A DNA stretch of 64,000 bases from JAAZKI01 sp012799905 (GCA_050949415.1 JBMNFR010000011.1:62001-126000); one strand, 5' to 3'. Positions 26,369-36,194 are shown, numbered from the stretch's first letter. Notes: generated by a model not told the origin, from the sequence alone. Made by a program: numbers and translations.

Positions 26369-27394
26369 ATGGAAATGACAATGTGGCGTCAACGGCTGGG
26401 TTTGGCGACCCTGCTGGTTTTGACGCTAAACTTGGTTTCAGCCGAGCCTTTGCCGCAGTCGCCTGAGCCATCGTCATCGCTGCAAGCGACGTTGGACGAG
26501 GTACGGGTTGCGCAGCTGTTTCCCGCAACTGCTGACTACGGCTGGCGTCGTTACGCCAATGCCTTGCCGTCGCTGCTTCGCCATGTCGCGGAGACGGCTA
26601 ACATCAACGTGGTTCCTGAGCCGGTCGCCATCAGCGATTTTGCAGATGAACGGCTCTTGGAGTGTCCGTTTGTCTATGCCAATTTCGCCGACCGATCGGA
26701 TTGGACGTTCAGTTCGGCTGAAGTCGAGCAGTTGCGTGGCTATCTGGACCGAGGCGGTTTTCTGTATATTGATGCCGGCATCACCGCGTCATTTCTCCGT
26801 GAACATCCTGAATTGGGGCAGCATCACAGCTACGCCGAATGGGACGCATGTCCGGAACTGAAGACGGCGTTCGCTGCGGTTTTTCCGGACGCAGAATTCC
26901 AGCCGCTGCGGCGCTCAGACCCGCTGTTCCGCGCCTTTTACCAGGGGCTTCCTGACACCTCGCTGCTGCCGGACACGGTGAGAAGTTACACTGAGCAGGA
27001 AAAATGGCCTGACGGCACGTATTCCGCCGTTGCTTTGCGTCGACAGGGTCGGATTGCCGTGCTGGCCACCCCGATTGTCGCCATGGGCTGGGGAAAGAAC
27101 AGCCTTGGACAGTGGAATACGACCATCCGCTTTCGGGTTCTGGAAGGCACAGCCGGCCTGGGCGACTACTTGGCGACAGCGGCCTACAGCGGGCCGCGCT
27201 TTGAAGTGGTGCGGGAGGATGGCGGCAAAGACGTCATCTATTGTCAGGACGCAGCCATGCCGGCCTGGGCCAACGAACCCGGCGGTCAGTGGCGCGTGTT
27301 CCGCTATTACGCCAGCCGGGAAATCAGCGATTTCGCGCATGTCTTCTATACGCGCCTGGGCACGAACATCCTAGTGTATGCTTTGACGCGCTGA
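26369..27394 (+). CDS. DUF4159 family secreted protein
   Basis: About 341 aa from the ATG at 26369 (GGAG 6 nt upstream); the open frame extends back to 26252 but overlaps the SGNH gene. A signal peptide (WRQRLGLATLLVLTLNLVSA) is followed by a domain with DYGWRRYANALPSLLRHVAE, PFVYANFADRSDW, LRGYLDRGGFLYIDAG and a ThuA/glutamine-amidotransferase-like fold pattern typical of DUF4159. Family members are usually encoded with MoxR and DUF58 genes in planctomycetes and relatives. Here it converges on exactly such an operon. Confidence 0.82.
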   Translation: MEMTMWRQRLGLATLLVLTLNLVSAEPLPQSPEPSSSLQATLDEVRVAQLFPATADYGWRRYANALPSLLRHVAETANINVVPEPVAISDFADERLLECPFVYANFADRSDWTFSSAEVEQLRGYLDRGGFLYIDAGITASFLREHPELGQHHSYAEWDACPELKTAFAAVFPDAEFQPLRRSDPLFRAFYQGLPDTSLLPDTVRSYTEQEKWPDGTYSAVALRRQGRIAVLATPIVAMGWGKNSLGQWNTTIRFRVLEGTAGLGDYLATAAYSGPRFEVVREDGGKDVIYCQDAAMPAWANEPGGQWRVFRYYASREISDFAHVFYTRLGTNILVYALTR

Positions 27395-27413
27395 GCTGCG
27401 GTGCGTCTTTCGC

Positions 27414-27431
27414 CTCGGGCTGAAGCCCGAG
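27414..27431. terminator. Hairpin between convergent genes
   Basis: Perfect 8-bp arms CTCGGGCT and AGCCCGAG around GA, in the 72-bp gap between the convergent DUF4159 and transglutaminase genes. There is no T tract on either side, so termination is only suggested by position. Confidence 0.35.
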
Positions 27432-27466
27432 CACTGAACAGAGGCGCTGTGGCTCGCCGCACACCA

Positions 27467-30007
27467 CTAATGTTTTTTCATGATGGCTTTGATTTTGAGG
27501 CTGAATCGCCGGGTTGCTTCGCGGACGGCTTCGGCGGCGGCGGCGTCTGGCAGGCGGCGGCTGTACCAGGTCGTGGCCGCTGCCTGCGCAATTATCCGGT
27601 AATCTTCACACAAGCTGATGCCCGCCAACGGGATAAAGTCAGCGCGCTCCAGGAGGTCAACCTGGGGCGGACGGTGGAAATGCGCCAGGTTCATCAGGTC
27701 ATTGACCAGTTGCTGGCAGCAGGAGATTTCTGCTTCCGGCGGCATAGTCCCGGAGGCGATTTTTCTCCAGAGGCGGCGACAGCAGAAGCGTCGCCAGAGG
27801 ACTTTGACCCAACTCCGGATTGCCCGGCGGGAGTTCCAAAGGCCGGCGGTGACGGCCAGGATGACGGCGCCAATTAGGTAATCGGCAATCGTCAGCCGAT
27901 GCAGCCAGGCCAGGGAGGCCTTGATCGCTGAAATGGTGCGGTTATACAGCCCCAGTACTGAGGCCTTGGCTGAGGCGAGCATTTGGTTGAAGCTGTCGCT
28001 CAGGCGTTTCTTGATGACTTCGACGGCGGCTTTGGCGATCTGATTGAGGTCTGGCTCGGTGGTGTTATTGTCCAAGACGGCCTTAGTCATGATTTCATCG
28101 TATAGGGCTTCGGTACGGGAGATTTTCTTGTCGGCAGCAGCCGTCTCCTCTGTGCTTTTGGTTGATGCGTTTGTCTTTTCCTGGAGTTTTTTCTGGGTCG
28201 TCTTGACCGATACGTATCCTTGCGGGGGCTTGTAAGACAACTCCGGCGGCCGGTCGCCCCAGGTGTCGCCAAAGGGATCGAGGAAGGACTGGAGGATGTT
28301 CGGGCCATCTTGCAGTCGGAGGTCGCCTGGCGGGACGCCGTCATATGTGAGCCAGCCATAGGGCTCGATGAAAATCTGCGTCCAGGCATGGGCGTGGTAT
28401 TCATAGACCTCGAAATAATTAGCCAGGACGTTGTATTTGCCGGGGGAATAGCCGGTGACCAGGCGTGAATGCAATCCAGCCAGGCGGGCCAGGATGACCA
28501 GTGCCTGGGCGTAATGCTGGCAATAGCCCTCACGGCTTTCAAAAAGGAAATAATCGACGACTTCGCGATCATCCGGAATCGGCGGCGTTTCCAGGTTGTA
28601 TTTGAAGTTGCGGCGGAGGTAGTCGCGCAGGGCGTCGGCCTTGGCCATGGGTGTGTCAGCGTTTGCGGTCAGATCAAGGGCGAGTTGGCGCAGTCGTGGC
28701 GTGATGACTTTTGGCGGCAGGCTGCGGCAGTTCCAGCCGAAGTTGCGCGGCGGCTCCTGCCAGGCCTTTGGTTCCAGGCGGAGGTCAGGGATAGGGACAT
28801 ACGATTGGACGCGGTAATGCCAGGGCGGTTCAGGGATGTTGCTGCTTTTGAGTATCAGGGAGACGGCGTCTGGCCGCTGCATGATGGCGCGGATGGGGTC
28901 TTCTGCCCGATTGCTCCGGTGGCGCAGGCCGGCTTGCTTGAGCTTATGGGCGTAGGGCAGGCGCAGGCCCAGGGGCTTTTCCAGGGAAATATTCTGGATG
29001 ATTTCCATGCTGTCTTGCGGTTCGTAGGTGTCAAGGCTATTTTTGCCGGCCAGGAGGATGGGTGAGCGCGACCAGGTGTCGCCGTCGTAGGTGTCATAGA
29101 TTTGCATGACCCAGTAGAGTTTGGCAGGCGAGTAGGCGCGGAAGACCAGGTCAGTGCCCATGGCAGCGCCGCCTCCGCCTCCGTCGCGGGCGCTCATGGT
29201 CTTCGGATCGTTGGTGGAGACGTGGAATTTAGAAGGCTTGTCTGTTAGAGCAGGATTGTTGGTGCCGTCGGTCTCATGCTTGGCTTTTCCTTGGGTGAGG
29301 ATATACTTGGTCGGCTTGAACCAATCCCGCCACAATTCCGGGAATTCGAGGTCCTGCTCAGAATTGAAAGACACTGGCGCGATGCCGCGGGTGCGGAGCT
29401 TCTCGCGCAAAGGGAATTGCGCTAGGCAGACCATGACCAGAAGCACGACGACGGCGAAGTGGAAGATGCGGTATTCCCAGGCGGAGCGGGGCTTGGCCAG
29501 GGGCGTGGTCTGGCCGCCCGCAGTCAGCGCCAGCGTCCTGGTCTGGTATAGGATGGTGATGCTGACTGCGGCCGCCAACGAAAAAGCCGGGAAGTAGAAG
29601 GGCCGTCCTGGTGTGAGGCCGCCATAGCCGGCCAGGGCGATGCTGAGAATAGCCAGCAGTGAGTGTTCACGCAGCACGCCGCCGACCAACAGCGCGACAC
29701 CGATGACGGCGGCGCATTCAAGCAAGGCTAAGTCGAGCGGATTGTCAGGCGCACGATGCTTGAACCAGGCGATGGCAACTGCGCCGATGCCGAGTTGAAC
29801 CAGCTGCCGGAGCAGTTCCGGAAACCATTTTTTGGGAATCCGGGAAAGCAGCATGGCGATGGGCGCAGCGCCGAGGACGGCGAAGGTCAGGGGGGAATAG
29901 CCTTTTCCCCAAAGGGCGCAAAAGACCCCGGTCATATACAAGACCAGAAAGCTGGCTTGCAGTGACAAGGAAATCTCAATTTGGGAGTGGGCAGGGCGTT
30001 TAGGCAT
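27467..30007 (-). CDS. Transglutaminase-like membrane protein (TgpA type)
   Basis: About 846 aa from the ATG at 30007, which overlaps the end of the DUF58 gene. The N-terminus (about 15-200) has six or so membrane helices (DUF3488-like). A periplasmic transglutaminase-like core follows, with Cys in EGYCQHYAQAL, His in HAHAWTQIFIEPYGW and Asp in LTYDGVPP (Cys-His-Asp triad). Then come a coiled linker (610-700), one membrane helix near 720 and a C-terminal DUF4129-like cytoplasmic tail. TgpA-like proteins occur with MoxR and DUF58 genes and may modify cell-envelope proteins. The exact substrate is unknown. Confidence 0.88.
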   Translation of the reverse strand: MPKRPAHSQIEISLSLQASFLVLYMTGVFCALWGKGYSPLTFAVLGAAPIAMLLSRIPKKWFPELLRQLVQLGIGAVAIAWFKHRAPDNPLDLALLECAAVIGVALLVGGVLREHSLLAILSIALAGYGGLTPGRPFYFPAFSLAAAVSITILYQTRTLALTAGGQTTPLAKPRSAWEYRIFHFAVVVLLVMVCLAQFPLREKLRTRGIAPVSFNSEQDLEFPELWRDWFKPTKYILTQGKAKHETDGTNNPALTDKPSKFHVSTNDPKTMSARDGGGGGAAMGTDLVFRAYSPAKLYWVMQIYDTYDGDTWSRSPILLAGKNSLDTYEPQDSMEIIQNISLEKPLGLRLPYAHKLKQAGLRHRSNRAEDPIRAIMQRPDAVSLILKSSNIPEPPWHYRVQSYVPIPDLRLEPKAWQEPPRNFGWNCRSLPPKVITPRLRQLALDLTANADTPMAKADALRDYLRRNFKYNLETPPIPDDREVVDYFLFESREGYCQHYAQALVILARLAGLHSRLVTGYSPGKYNVLANYFEVYEYHAHAWTQIFIEPYGWLTYDGVPPGDLRLQDGPNILQSFLDPFGDTWGDRPPELSYKPPQGYVSVKTTQKKLQEKTNASTKSTEETAAADKKISRTEALYDEIMTKAVLDNNTTEPDLNQIAKAAVEVIKKRLSDSFNQMLASAKASVLGLYNRTISAIKASLAWLHRLTIADYLIGAVILAVTAGLWNSRRAIRSWVKVLWRRFCCRRLWRKIASGTMPPEAEISCCQQLVNDLMNLAHFHRPPQVDLLERADFIPLAGISLCEDYRIIAQAAATTWYSRRLPDAAAAEAVREATRRFSLKIKAIMKKH

Positions 30008-31301
30008 GGGGCTGAGCAGCGGTTGCAACGGGTCGGGCCAAAGTGTCTGGCGGCGCGGTGGGTCGGCGGAGGCCCGGCGATATGGTCAGGGCCTGGGCCA
30101 GGCTCATGTCCGGCGTGAGTTGAATGGGAGTGAGGATGGCTGAAGCCTGGTGAGGGGTGGAGGACGCGGCGTCGACGCGGCGGCCGCGCTTGGGCTGGGA
30201 AAAGGCTTTTTTGCTAGCGTAGTACCAGCGAACGTCCATACCCTGCTCGACCAGGGTTTCCAAGGCGGTGCGCAGGTGGAGGCTGTCAGCGCTGAGGCTG
30301 AGGCAGAACACGACCGTGTTGCCCGGAAGGGCGCGGCCGAGGTCTTCAAACACGGTGTGGAGGTGGACGTTGCCCGGGGTCAGGGTGGCCAGGGTGTACA
30401 TCACCTGCGGGTGGGCTTGGCTGGCAGGCTTGGGCATGAACACGGTCGGCCAGGTGCCGCCAGCAGCAAAGGCGAACGAGCAGTATAAGCCGGAACAGTG
30501 GTAACTCAGGCTGGCAGCGGCGCGGATCAGGTATTCCAGGTTCGACCAGGAGCCGTCGCTGACCTGCTGCTCATGCGCATCCAGCAACACAGCGACGGAC
30601 ATGACCGCGTTGCGCTCGAATTCCTTGACCATGAATTTGCCGAATTTGGCGCTGCTGCGCCAGTGGATGTAGCGCATGCCGTCAGCGTGGTTGTATTCGC
30701 GTACGCCGAAGAAGTCCTGGCTGGTTCCTGCCGCGCTGATGGGGTCGCCTGTGGTCGCCTGGGTCGCTTCGTGCTGGTGTAGCAGGAGGTCGGAAACTGG
30801 CTCGATAGGCGGATAGATGATGACCGAGGCCGGCAGCTCTATGGTCGTCTCCCGATAGAACAGCCCGGCCGGGTCGCCGCCGCGCAAGGTGATGGCGTTG
30901 AGTTTGAAGTCACCGCGGCGGATGGCCAGGACAGGGCGGTCGAAAGACTGGCTGGAGCGACGCGAAATCGGCGGAATGAGCGCCCGATGCGGATTCTCCA
31001 GGGCAAAGGGAAGTTCTTCTTCCACGGCAATGGCCTGCCGACGTCGCCATTTGGGGTTTTCAATCGTCAGCGACAGGTTGATTATTTGTCCGGCTGTGGC
31101 CTGGTCTGCCGGACCGCGCTTGACCCGGAAGCCATGCAGGGAGAACAGTGCGCTGATTAGGCTGGCGATGGTCAAGCCGATTGCAGTCCAGGCAATAAGC
31201 AGGGCTATCAGGGTGTGGTTGACCATGGCGACCAGCAGCCAGATGATGCCGCTGAGAGCCAGCACCCATCCGCGTGTGGTTGGCCAGATGAAGCGCGCCA
31301 T
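30000..31301 (-). CDS. DUF58 domain protein
   Basis: 433 aa. Two N-terminal membrane helices (about 12-50) are followed by a beta-rich stretch and the DUF58 core GVREYNHADGMRYIHWRSS followed by AKFGKFMVKEFE, then a degenerate VWA-like fold (VAVLLDAHEQ). It lies between the FHA-MoxR and transglutaminase genes, the usual MoxR-DUF58-TgpA arrangement. TAGGAG lies 10 nt before the ATG. The C-terminal 60 residues are low-complexity and Pro/Ala-rich. Confidence 0.88.
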   Translation of the reverse strand: MARFIWPTTRGWVLALSGIIWLLVAMVNHTLIALLIAWTAIGLTIASLISALFSLHGFRVKRGPADQATAGQIINLSLTIENPKWRRRQAIAVEEELPFALENPHRALIPPISRRSSQSFDRPVLAIRRGDFKLNAITLRGGDPAGLFYRETTIELPASVIIYPPIEPVSDLLLHQHEATQATTGDPISAAGTSQDFFGVREYNHADGMRYIHWRSSAKFGKFMVKEFERNAVMSVAVLLDAHEQQVSDGSWSNLEYLIRAAASLSYHCSGLYCSFAFAAGGTWPTVFMPKPASQAHPQVMYTLATLTPGNVHLHTVFEDLGRALPGNTVVFCLSLSADSLHLRTALETLVEQGMDVRWYYASKKAFSQPKRGRRVDAASSTPHQASAILTPIQLTPDMSLAQALTISPGLRRPTAPPDTLARPVATAAQPHA

Positions 31302-31325
31302 GTCAAAAAAACTCCTAATGCAACC

Positions 31326-32630
31326 TCAAGACGTGATGTCTTTCTCCCATTTTTCCATGGGCAGCTGAGCCAAGATGGCTTCGATGACGCTGACCGAAGA
31401 CGGCCATTCCGAGCGCGCTTGCAACTTCAGGGGCATGCGGTGGGCGAGGACGCACGGCGCCAGGTCGCGGACATCGCGCGGCAGCACATGGTCGCGACCG
31501 TTGATGGCCGCCAAGGCCTGACTGGCGCGCATCAGGGCCAGCGAGGCGCGTGGGCTGCATCCGTAGCTGAAGGCCGGGTGCTGACGCGTCTCAGTGATGA
31601 TCGTTACGATATAGTCGCGCACCAACTCGGACACATGCACAGAGCGGATCAGCGACTGGCAGTGGATGATGTCACTGCCTTCGGCCACGTGCGAAATTAA
31701 GTTGAGCGGGTTGACGGCCGCCTGGGTCTGGAGAATGTCCATTTCTATGTTCGGAAGCGGATAGCCCATATTGAGGCGCATCAGAAAACGATCCAGTTGC
31801 GCCTCCGGAAGCGGATAAGTGCCGTGGAAGTCAATCGGGTTCTGAGTCGCAATCACAAAAAAGGGCTTGCGCAGCACGTGCTGGTTGCCGTCAACCGTGA
31901 TCATGGACTCGGCCATGCATTCAAGAAGGCTTGACTGCACTCGCGGGGTGCCGCGGTTGATTTCGTCAGCCAGCACAAGATTGGTGAAGACCGGGCCGGG
32001 CATGAAGACGAATCGGCGCTGGCTTTCGTCGTAGATGCTGATGCCGGTGACGTCGCTGGGCAGCATATCCGGCGTGAATTGGATGCGCTTGAAGTCGGTG
32101 TTGATGGAGCGAGCAAGGGCTTGGGCCAGTTTCGTCTTGCCGACCCCAGGCACGTCCTCCAGCAGCACATGGCCGTCGCTGAGCAGGGCGATCAGCACCT
32201 TGCGGATGACGTCGTCCTTGCCTTGGATGACGCGAGCCATGTTCGCTTCGATTTTGTTGATGGTGTTGCGAACGAAGTCAAGCTGGGTGCTCACCTGTTC
32301 GAAGCCGCTGCGCAGGTCAGTGTTGTCAGTGTCCGAGAGGTCGTCAGCATCAAAGATGAGCAGCACCTCGTCAATCTGGATTTGGTCCAGGTGGTTGAGT
32401 TTAGTCGGCGTGTAGACAGGGTGGGCGTTGACAAAGGTGCCGTTGCGGCTGTTGAGGTCTTCGATGGTGACGACATCGCCGTCGCGGTGCAGTCGGCAAT
32501 GCTGCCGGGAAACGCCATTGTGATTAAGCGGCAAGGTGGCCTCAACGCAGCGGCCGATCAGGGATTCGCCTTGGGGAATGACGAATTCGCCGGTGACTTT
32601 GTAGTCTTCCTGGATGATGAGTTTTGGCAT
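31326..32630 (-). CDS. FHA-MoxR fusion AAA+ ATPase
   Basis: About 434 aa from the ATG at 32630 (AGGAA upstream). An N-terminal FHA domain (residues 1-95) shows the phosphothreonine-binding set: LIGRCVEATLPL, GVSRQHCRLH and DLNSRNGTFVNAH. The MoxR ATPase follows, with Walker A (GVPGVGKTKLAQAL), Walker B (LADEINRGTPRVQ), sensor (VIATQNPIDFHGTYPLPEAQ) and a C-terminal lid ending in SPRASLALMRASQALAAING. MoxR proteins act as chaperones for VWA/DUF58 partners. The FHA domain suggests control by Ser/Thr phosphorylation, which is inference. Confidence 0.9.
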   Translation of the reverse strand: MPKLIIQEDYKVTGEFVIPQGESLIGRCVEATLPLNHNGVSRQHCRLHRDGDVVTIEDLNSRNGTFVNAHPVYTPTKLNHLDQIQIDEVLLIFDADDLSDTDNTDLRSGFEQVSTQLDFVRNTINKIEANMARVIQGKDDVIRKVLIALLSDGHVLLEDVPGVGKTKLAQALARSINTDFKRIQFTPDMLPSDVTGISIYDESQRRFVFMPGPVFTNLVLADEINRGTPRVQSSLLECMAESMITVDGNQHVLRKPFFVIATQNPIDFHGTYPLPEAQLDRFLMRLNMGYPLPNIEMDILQTQAAVNPLNLISHVAEGSDIIHCQSLIRSVHVSELVRDYIVTIITETRQHPAFSYGCSPRASLALMRASQALAAINGRDHVLPRDVRDLAPCVLAHRMPLKLQARSEWPSSVSVIEAILAQLPMEKWEKDITS

Positions 32631-32688
32631 GGGATGAATTCCTGGTTGCCTGGAGTCGCCGAGCAAAGACCTTCAGTCTCGGTCAGTT

Positions 32689-34194
32689 TTATTTTTGCGG
32701 GCGCATTTGTGGGAAGAGGATGACATCTCGGATGGAGGGTGCGCCGGTGAGGAGCATGACCAGTCGGTCGATGCCCATGCCAAGGCCGCCGGTCGGCGGC
32801 ATGCCGTGCTCCAGCGCGGTGAGGAAATCCTCGTCTATGCGGTTGACTTCGCCTTCCAGGTCATCGCGGCCGATGAGCTGGCTGTCGAAACGGGAGCGTT
32901 GCTCGATAGGGTCGTTGAGTTCGGAATAGCCGGGTGAAATTTCCTGACCGTTGATGACCAGTTCGTAGACGTCGACCAAGTCGTGATTGTCCTCGCAGCG
33001 TTTGGCCAGCGGCACTAAGTGAGCTGGCAGGCGGGTGACGAAGGTCGGCTGGATGAGAGTGGGTTCAATGGTTTTGTCGTAGATTTCGTGGGTGACGTCC
33101 AGGGCGCTCATGGTCTCTGGGATGTTCAGGTTGAGTGCGCGCGCCTTCGTCCGCATGGTGTCCAGGTCGAGGTCAAACCAGTCCGAACCCATGCGGTCGG
33201 TGATTAGTTCATGGTAGGGCGCCACTCGCCAAGGCCGCGTGAAGTCGAGGTCTTCGCCTTCCTCACGCTTGAACTGGAGGGTGCCGAAGACGTTCTGAGC
33301 GACGGTGCAGATGAGGTCTTCGATCAGGGCCATGACGCCGCAGCAGTCAGAATAGGCCTCATAGAGCTCCAGTACGGTGAATTCCGGATTGTGGCGGCGA
33401 TCCATGCCCTCGTTGCGGAAATTACGGCCGATTTCATAGATTTTTTCAAAGCCGCCGACCAGGAGCCTCTTGAGATAGAGTTCGGTGGCGATGCGCAGGT
33501 ACATGGTGCAGTTGAGGGCGTTGTAGTGGGTCTTGAAGGGTCGGGCGGCGGCGCCGCCGGCCAGAGGCTGCATCATCGGGGTTTCGACTTCCATGAAGCC
33601 TTTAGAGTCAAGATAGTTGCGAATCTCCTGGATGATGCGGCTGCGTTGCTGAAAGGTCTTGCGCACGTCCTGGTTGCTGATCAGGTCGAGATAGCGCTGG
33701 CGATAGCGCTGCTCCATGTCAGTGAGGCCGTGCCATTTTTCCGGCAGCGGACGCAGAGACTTGGCGAGCAGCTCAAAGCTGGTGGTGCGCAGGCTGACTT
33801 CACCAGTGCGAGTGACAAAGACAGTCCCCGCAGCCGTGATGATGTCGCCAATGTCCAAGTCCTTGAAGAAAAACTCGTAAGCTTCGTCGCCGATGACGTT
33901 TTTCTGAATGTAGAGCTGCATCTGGCCATCTTGGTCTTGGATATTGGCGAACATTGATTTACCCATGACGCGGCGGGCGATGATGCGGCCGGCGATTCGG
34001 GCAGCGACTTCCGTCTCAGCCGGGGCGTCCGCAAAGCGTTGTTTCGCTTCCAGGCAGGGGATGATGCCGTCAACACGCCGACCATACGGCCGGCCGCCGG
34101 CATCGGCAATTTTTTTCATTTTACGAAGACGTTGTTCGCGCATGTCGTCAGTTGGCATGGCATCGGTGTGGTCCGGCAGTTGTTCCTCGCTCAT
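32689..34194 (-). CDS. lysS: Lysyl-tRNA synthetase (class II)
   Basis: 501 aa, normal bacterial length; it charges tRNA-Lys. The N-terminal OB-fold anticodon domain (about 60-170, RIAGRIIARRVMGKSMFANI) precedes the class II core with motif 1 (FMEVETPMMQPLAGGAAARPF), motif 2 (FRNEGMDRRHNPEFTVLELYEAY) and motif 3 (GGLGMGIDRLVMLLTG). The C-terminal ending SIRDVILFPQMRP is the family signature. It lies just upstream of the FHA-MoxR operon on the same strand (58-bp gap), so co-transcription is possible. Confidence 0.97.
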   Translation of the reverse strand: MSEEQLPDHTDAMPTDDMREQRLRKMKKIADAGGRPYGRRVDGIIPCLEAKQRFADAPAETEVAARIAGRIIARRVMGKSMFANIQDQDGQMQLYIQKNVIGDEAYEFFFKDLDIGDIITAAGTVFVTRTGEVSLRTTSFELLAKSLRPLPEKWHGLTDMEQRYRQRYLDLISNQDVRKTFQQRSRIIQEIRNYLDSKGFMEVETPMMQPLAGGAAARPFKTHYNALNCTMYLRIATELYLKRLLVGGFEKIYEIGRNFRNEGMDRRHNPEFTVLELYEAYSDCCGVMALIEDLICTVAQNVFGTLQFKREEGEDLDFTRPWRVAPYHELITDRMGSDWFDLDLDTMRTKARALNLNIPETMSALDVTHEIYDKTIEPTLIQPTFVTRLPAHLVPLAKRCEDNHDLVDVYELVINGQEISPGYSELNDPIEQRSRFDSQLIGRDDLEGEVNRIDEDFLTALEHGMPPTGGLGMGIDRLVMLLTGAPSIRDVILFPQMRPQK

Positions 34195-34448
34195 CGTGAC
34201 TCCTGAAGGGATAGCATGGCGCTGCTAGCGGAAATTGCAGGCAGCGGTGAAAAAAACAGAACAGAAGTATATAATGTAGCTGTTCATGTCGCAGTTGGCG
34301 AATGAAACGAACGGCTTTTTCCGCTGTCTTGTCGCTATGTCGTTTGCATTTCGCCTTCGGAAAATTAAATTTTACAATTCAGTCGTCTGCTGCATGGACA
34401 GTTTGCGGGCGCCGTCACAATTTCTTTTTCTTGCGGAGGCCAACTTAG

Positions 34449-35753
34449 ATGGAACCTTTGGCTCAAGCTTTGAACGACCGTATCACCGCCGCCAACCCCC
34501 ACGTCTACGCCATGTTGTCAGACCTGGGCAAGCGGATTTATTTTCCCAGCAAGGGCATTTTGAGTCAGTCGGGCGAGGCCAAGAAACTGGCGAAGACATA
34601 CAATGCGACGATTGGCACGGCGATGGAAGGCGGCAAGGCCATGCATCTGCCCTGCCTGATGCAGCAGTTGCCGGGAATTTCGCCGAATGACGCATTGCTG
34701 TATGCTCCGTCGCCAGGGCTTCCGGCGCTGCGCGAAGCCTGGCGTGATAAGATGCTGCGTGACAATCCTGGCTTGCAGGGAACGACCTTCAGTCTGCCGA
34801 TAGTCACGACTGGGCTGTCGCACGGTCTGTCGCTGGCGGCTGACCTGTTGGTCGACGCCGGCGATCGGGTGCTCATGGCAGACATGAATTGGGATAACTA
34901 CCACCTCAATTTCGTGGTTCGCAAAGGTGCAGAGACGTGCCTGTTTCCATTCTTCAAGGACGACGGCTTTGACGTCGAAGCCTTTGCCGACGCCTTGCAA
35001 AAATACAGCGTCGGCCGGGATAAACTGGTCGTGTTGTTGAATTTCCCCAACAATCCGAGCGGATATACGGTGACGGAGGCCGAGGGCGAGGCGATTGCAG
35101 CAGCCCTGTTGGCGACAGCTGAACGCGGGGTAAACCTGGTGGTGATTATTGACGACGCCTACTGCGGGCTGTTTTTTGATGATGACGTCATGCGCCAATC
35201 GCTGTTTGTCAAGCTGGGCGGCCACCATCCGCGGCTGCTGGCGGTGAGGGCCGACGCCGCGACCAAGGAAGTCTTTGTTTGGGGATTGCGGGTTGGCTTT
35301 GTCAGCATGGCGGTCGGCGGCGGGACGGACGATATGTACGCGGCTCTTAATGAGAAGCTGGCCGGCTTGATCCGGAGCGTGGTCAGCAATGCCTCGGCGC
35401 TGTCGCAGAAGCTCGTCCTTGACGCTTTGCGTTCGCCGTCGTTCATTGCCGAGCACGCCGCCAAGGTGGAGGTGATGAAGGCCAGGGCCTTGCGGGTGCG
35501 TGAAGTGCTGCGCAATCCGGCCTATGCTGAGGCGTGGACGGCCTATCCGTTCAACAGTGGCTATTTTATGTGCCTGCGCATTAATCAAATCAATACAGAA
35601 ACCTTGAGGCGGCATCTGCTGGAAAAATACGGCGTCGGCACTATCTCCATCACGGCGACAGATTTGCGAATCGCCTTCAGCTGCCTGGAAGTCGAACAGA
35701 TTCAAGACCTGTTCGACATCATCCTCAAAGCCTGGAAAGACCTGGCGAAGTAA
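34449..35753 (+). CDS. Class I/II PLP-dependent aminotransferase
   Basis: 434 aa, fold-type I. The N-terminal part has AMLSDLGKRIYFPSKGI; the PLP-binding region has VTTGLSHGLSLAADLLVDAGD, LLNFPNNPSGYTVTEAE, VVIIDDAYCGLFF and the candidate Schiff-base lysine in DAATKEVFVWGLRVGF (near residue 280), with the phosphate-binding Arg in LRVGF. The substrate cannot be read from sequence. The RBS GGAGG lies 10 nt before the ATG. The gene diverges from lysS. Confidence 0.9.
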   Translation: MEPLAQALNDRITAANPHVYAMLSDLGKRIYFPSKGILSQSGEAKKLAKTYNATIGTAMEGGKAMHLPCLMQQLPGISPNDALLYAPSPGLPALREAWRDKMLRDNPGLQGTTFSLPIVTTGLSHGLSLAADLLVDAGDRVLMADMNWDNYHLNFVVRKGAETCLFPFFKDDGFDVEAFADALQKYSVGRDKLVVLLNFPNNPSGYTVTEAEGEAIAAALLATAERGVNLVVIIDDAYCGLFFDDDVMRQSLFVKLGGHHPRLLAVRADAATKEVFVWGLRVGFVSMAVGGGTDDMYAALNEKLAGLIRSVVSNASALSQKLVLDALRSPSFIAEHAAKVEVMKARALRVREVLRNPAYAEAWTAYPFNSGYFMCLRINQINTETLRRHLLEKYGVGTISITATDLRIAFSCLEVEQIQDLFDIILKAWKDLAK

Positions 35754-36194
35754 GCAGCCTGCGGTATTGTAGTCCAGGCCGTACGTAGCCCCTCCATCCG
35801 AAAAGGATTTTTCTCAAAACGGCGTTTATGTGTCACCCCTGGCGGGGCTCAAAATTATTATACGCCTGACCCAGGGCTTCGCTACGCTCACCCTGGGCTT
35901 TTATGTTGCTGGCCCTTTGGGCCGCCAGGCTTTATGACAATCAGCGTCCATAACGTTCACAGCCGCGAAGCGGCAAAAGCCCGGAGGGCGATACATAGAA
36001 GCCCAGGGTAAGCCGGGCCGCCAGGCCCGGCGCAGCCCTGGGTGAGATGGCATAGATTTGGAGCCCTGTAAGGGTGACACATAAATTTTAGGTTGGAGAC
36101 GCTATAGTCCACCCTAAGCCTTTCGTGGTTAAAAACCTTTTTGGACACCATCTATGTACGGCAGGCTTTAGCTTGCCGCAAGCCGTGCATTGAC
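35754..36194. other. Gene-free gap holding a palindromic element
   Basis: The 441-bp gap contains the element described at 35801-36147. The short open frames across it are by-products of the palindromes. A separate hairpin-like sequence ACGGCAGGCTTTAGCTTGCC lies at 36158-36177. Confidence 0.6.
35801..36147. repeat. About 350-bp nested palindromic (MITE-like) element
   Basis: Outer imperfect inverted ends TCCGAAAAGGATTTTT (about 35801) and AAAAACCTTTTTGGA (about 36132) enclose inner inverted arms TGTGTCACCC/GGGTGACACA (about 35829 and 36073). Further complementary blocks are CCCAGGGCTTCG.../AGCCCTGGGTGAG and GGGCCGCCAGG/CCGGGCCGCCAGGCCCGG. No transposase is present. The phrase GGAGGGCGATACATA inside it recurs near 55576-55592. 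Confidence 0.65.

Noticed and set aside
35957..36151. Short minus-strand frame in the palindromic element
   Set aside because: It arises from the inverted repeats; no RBS and no protein-like composition.
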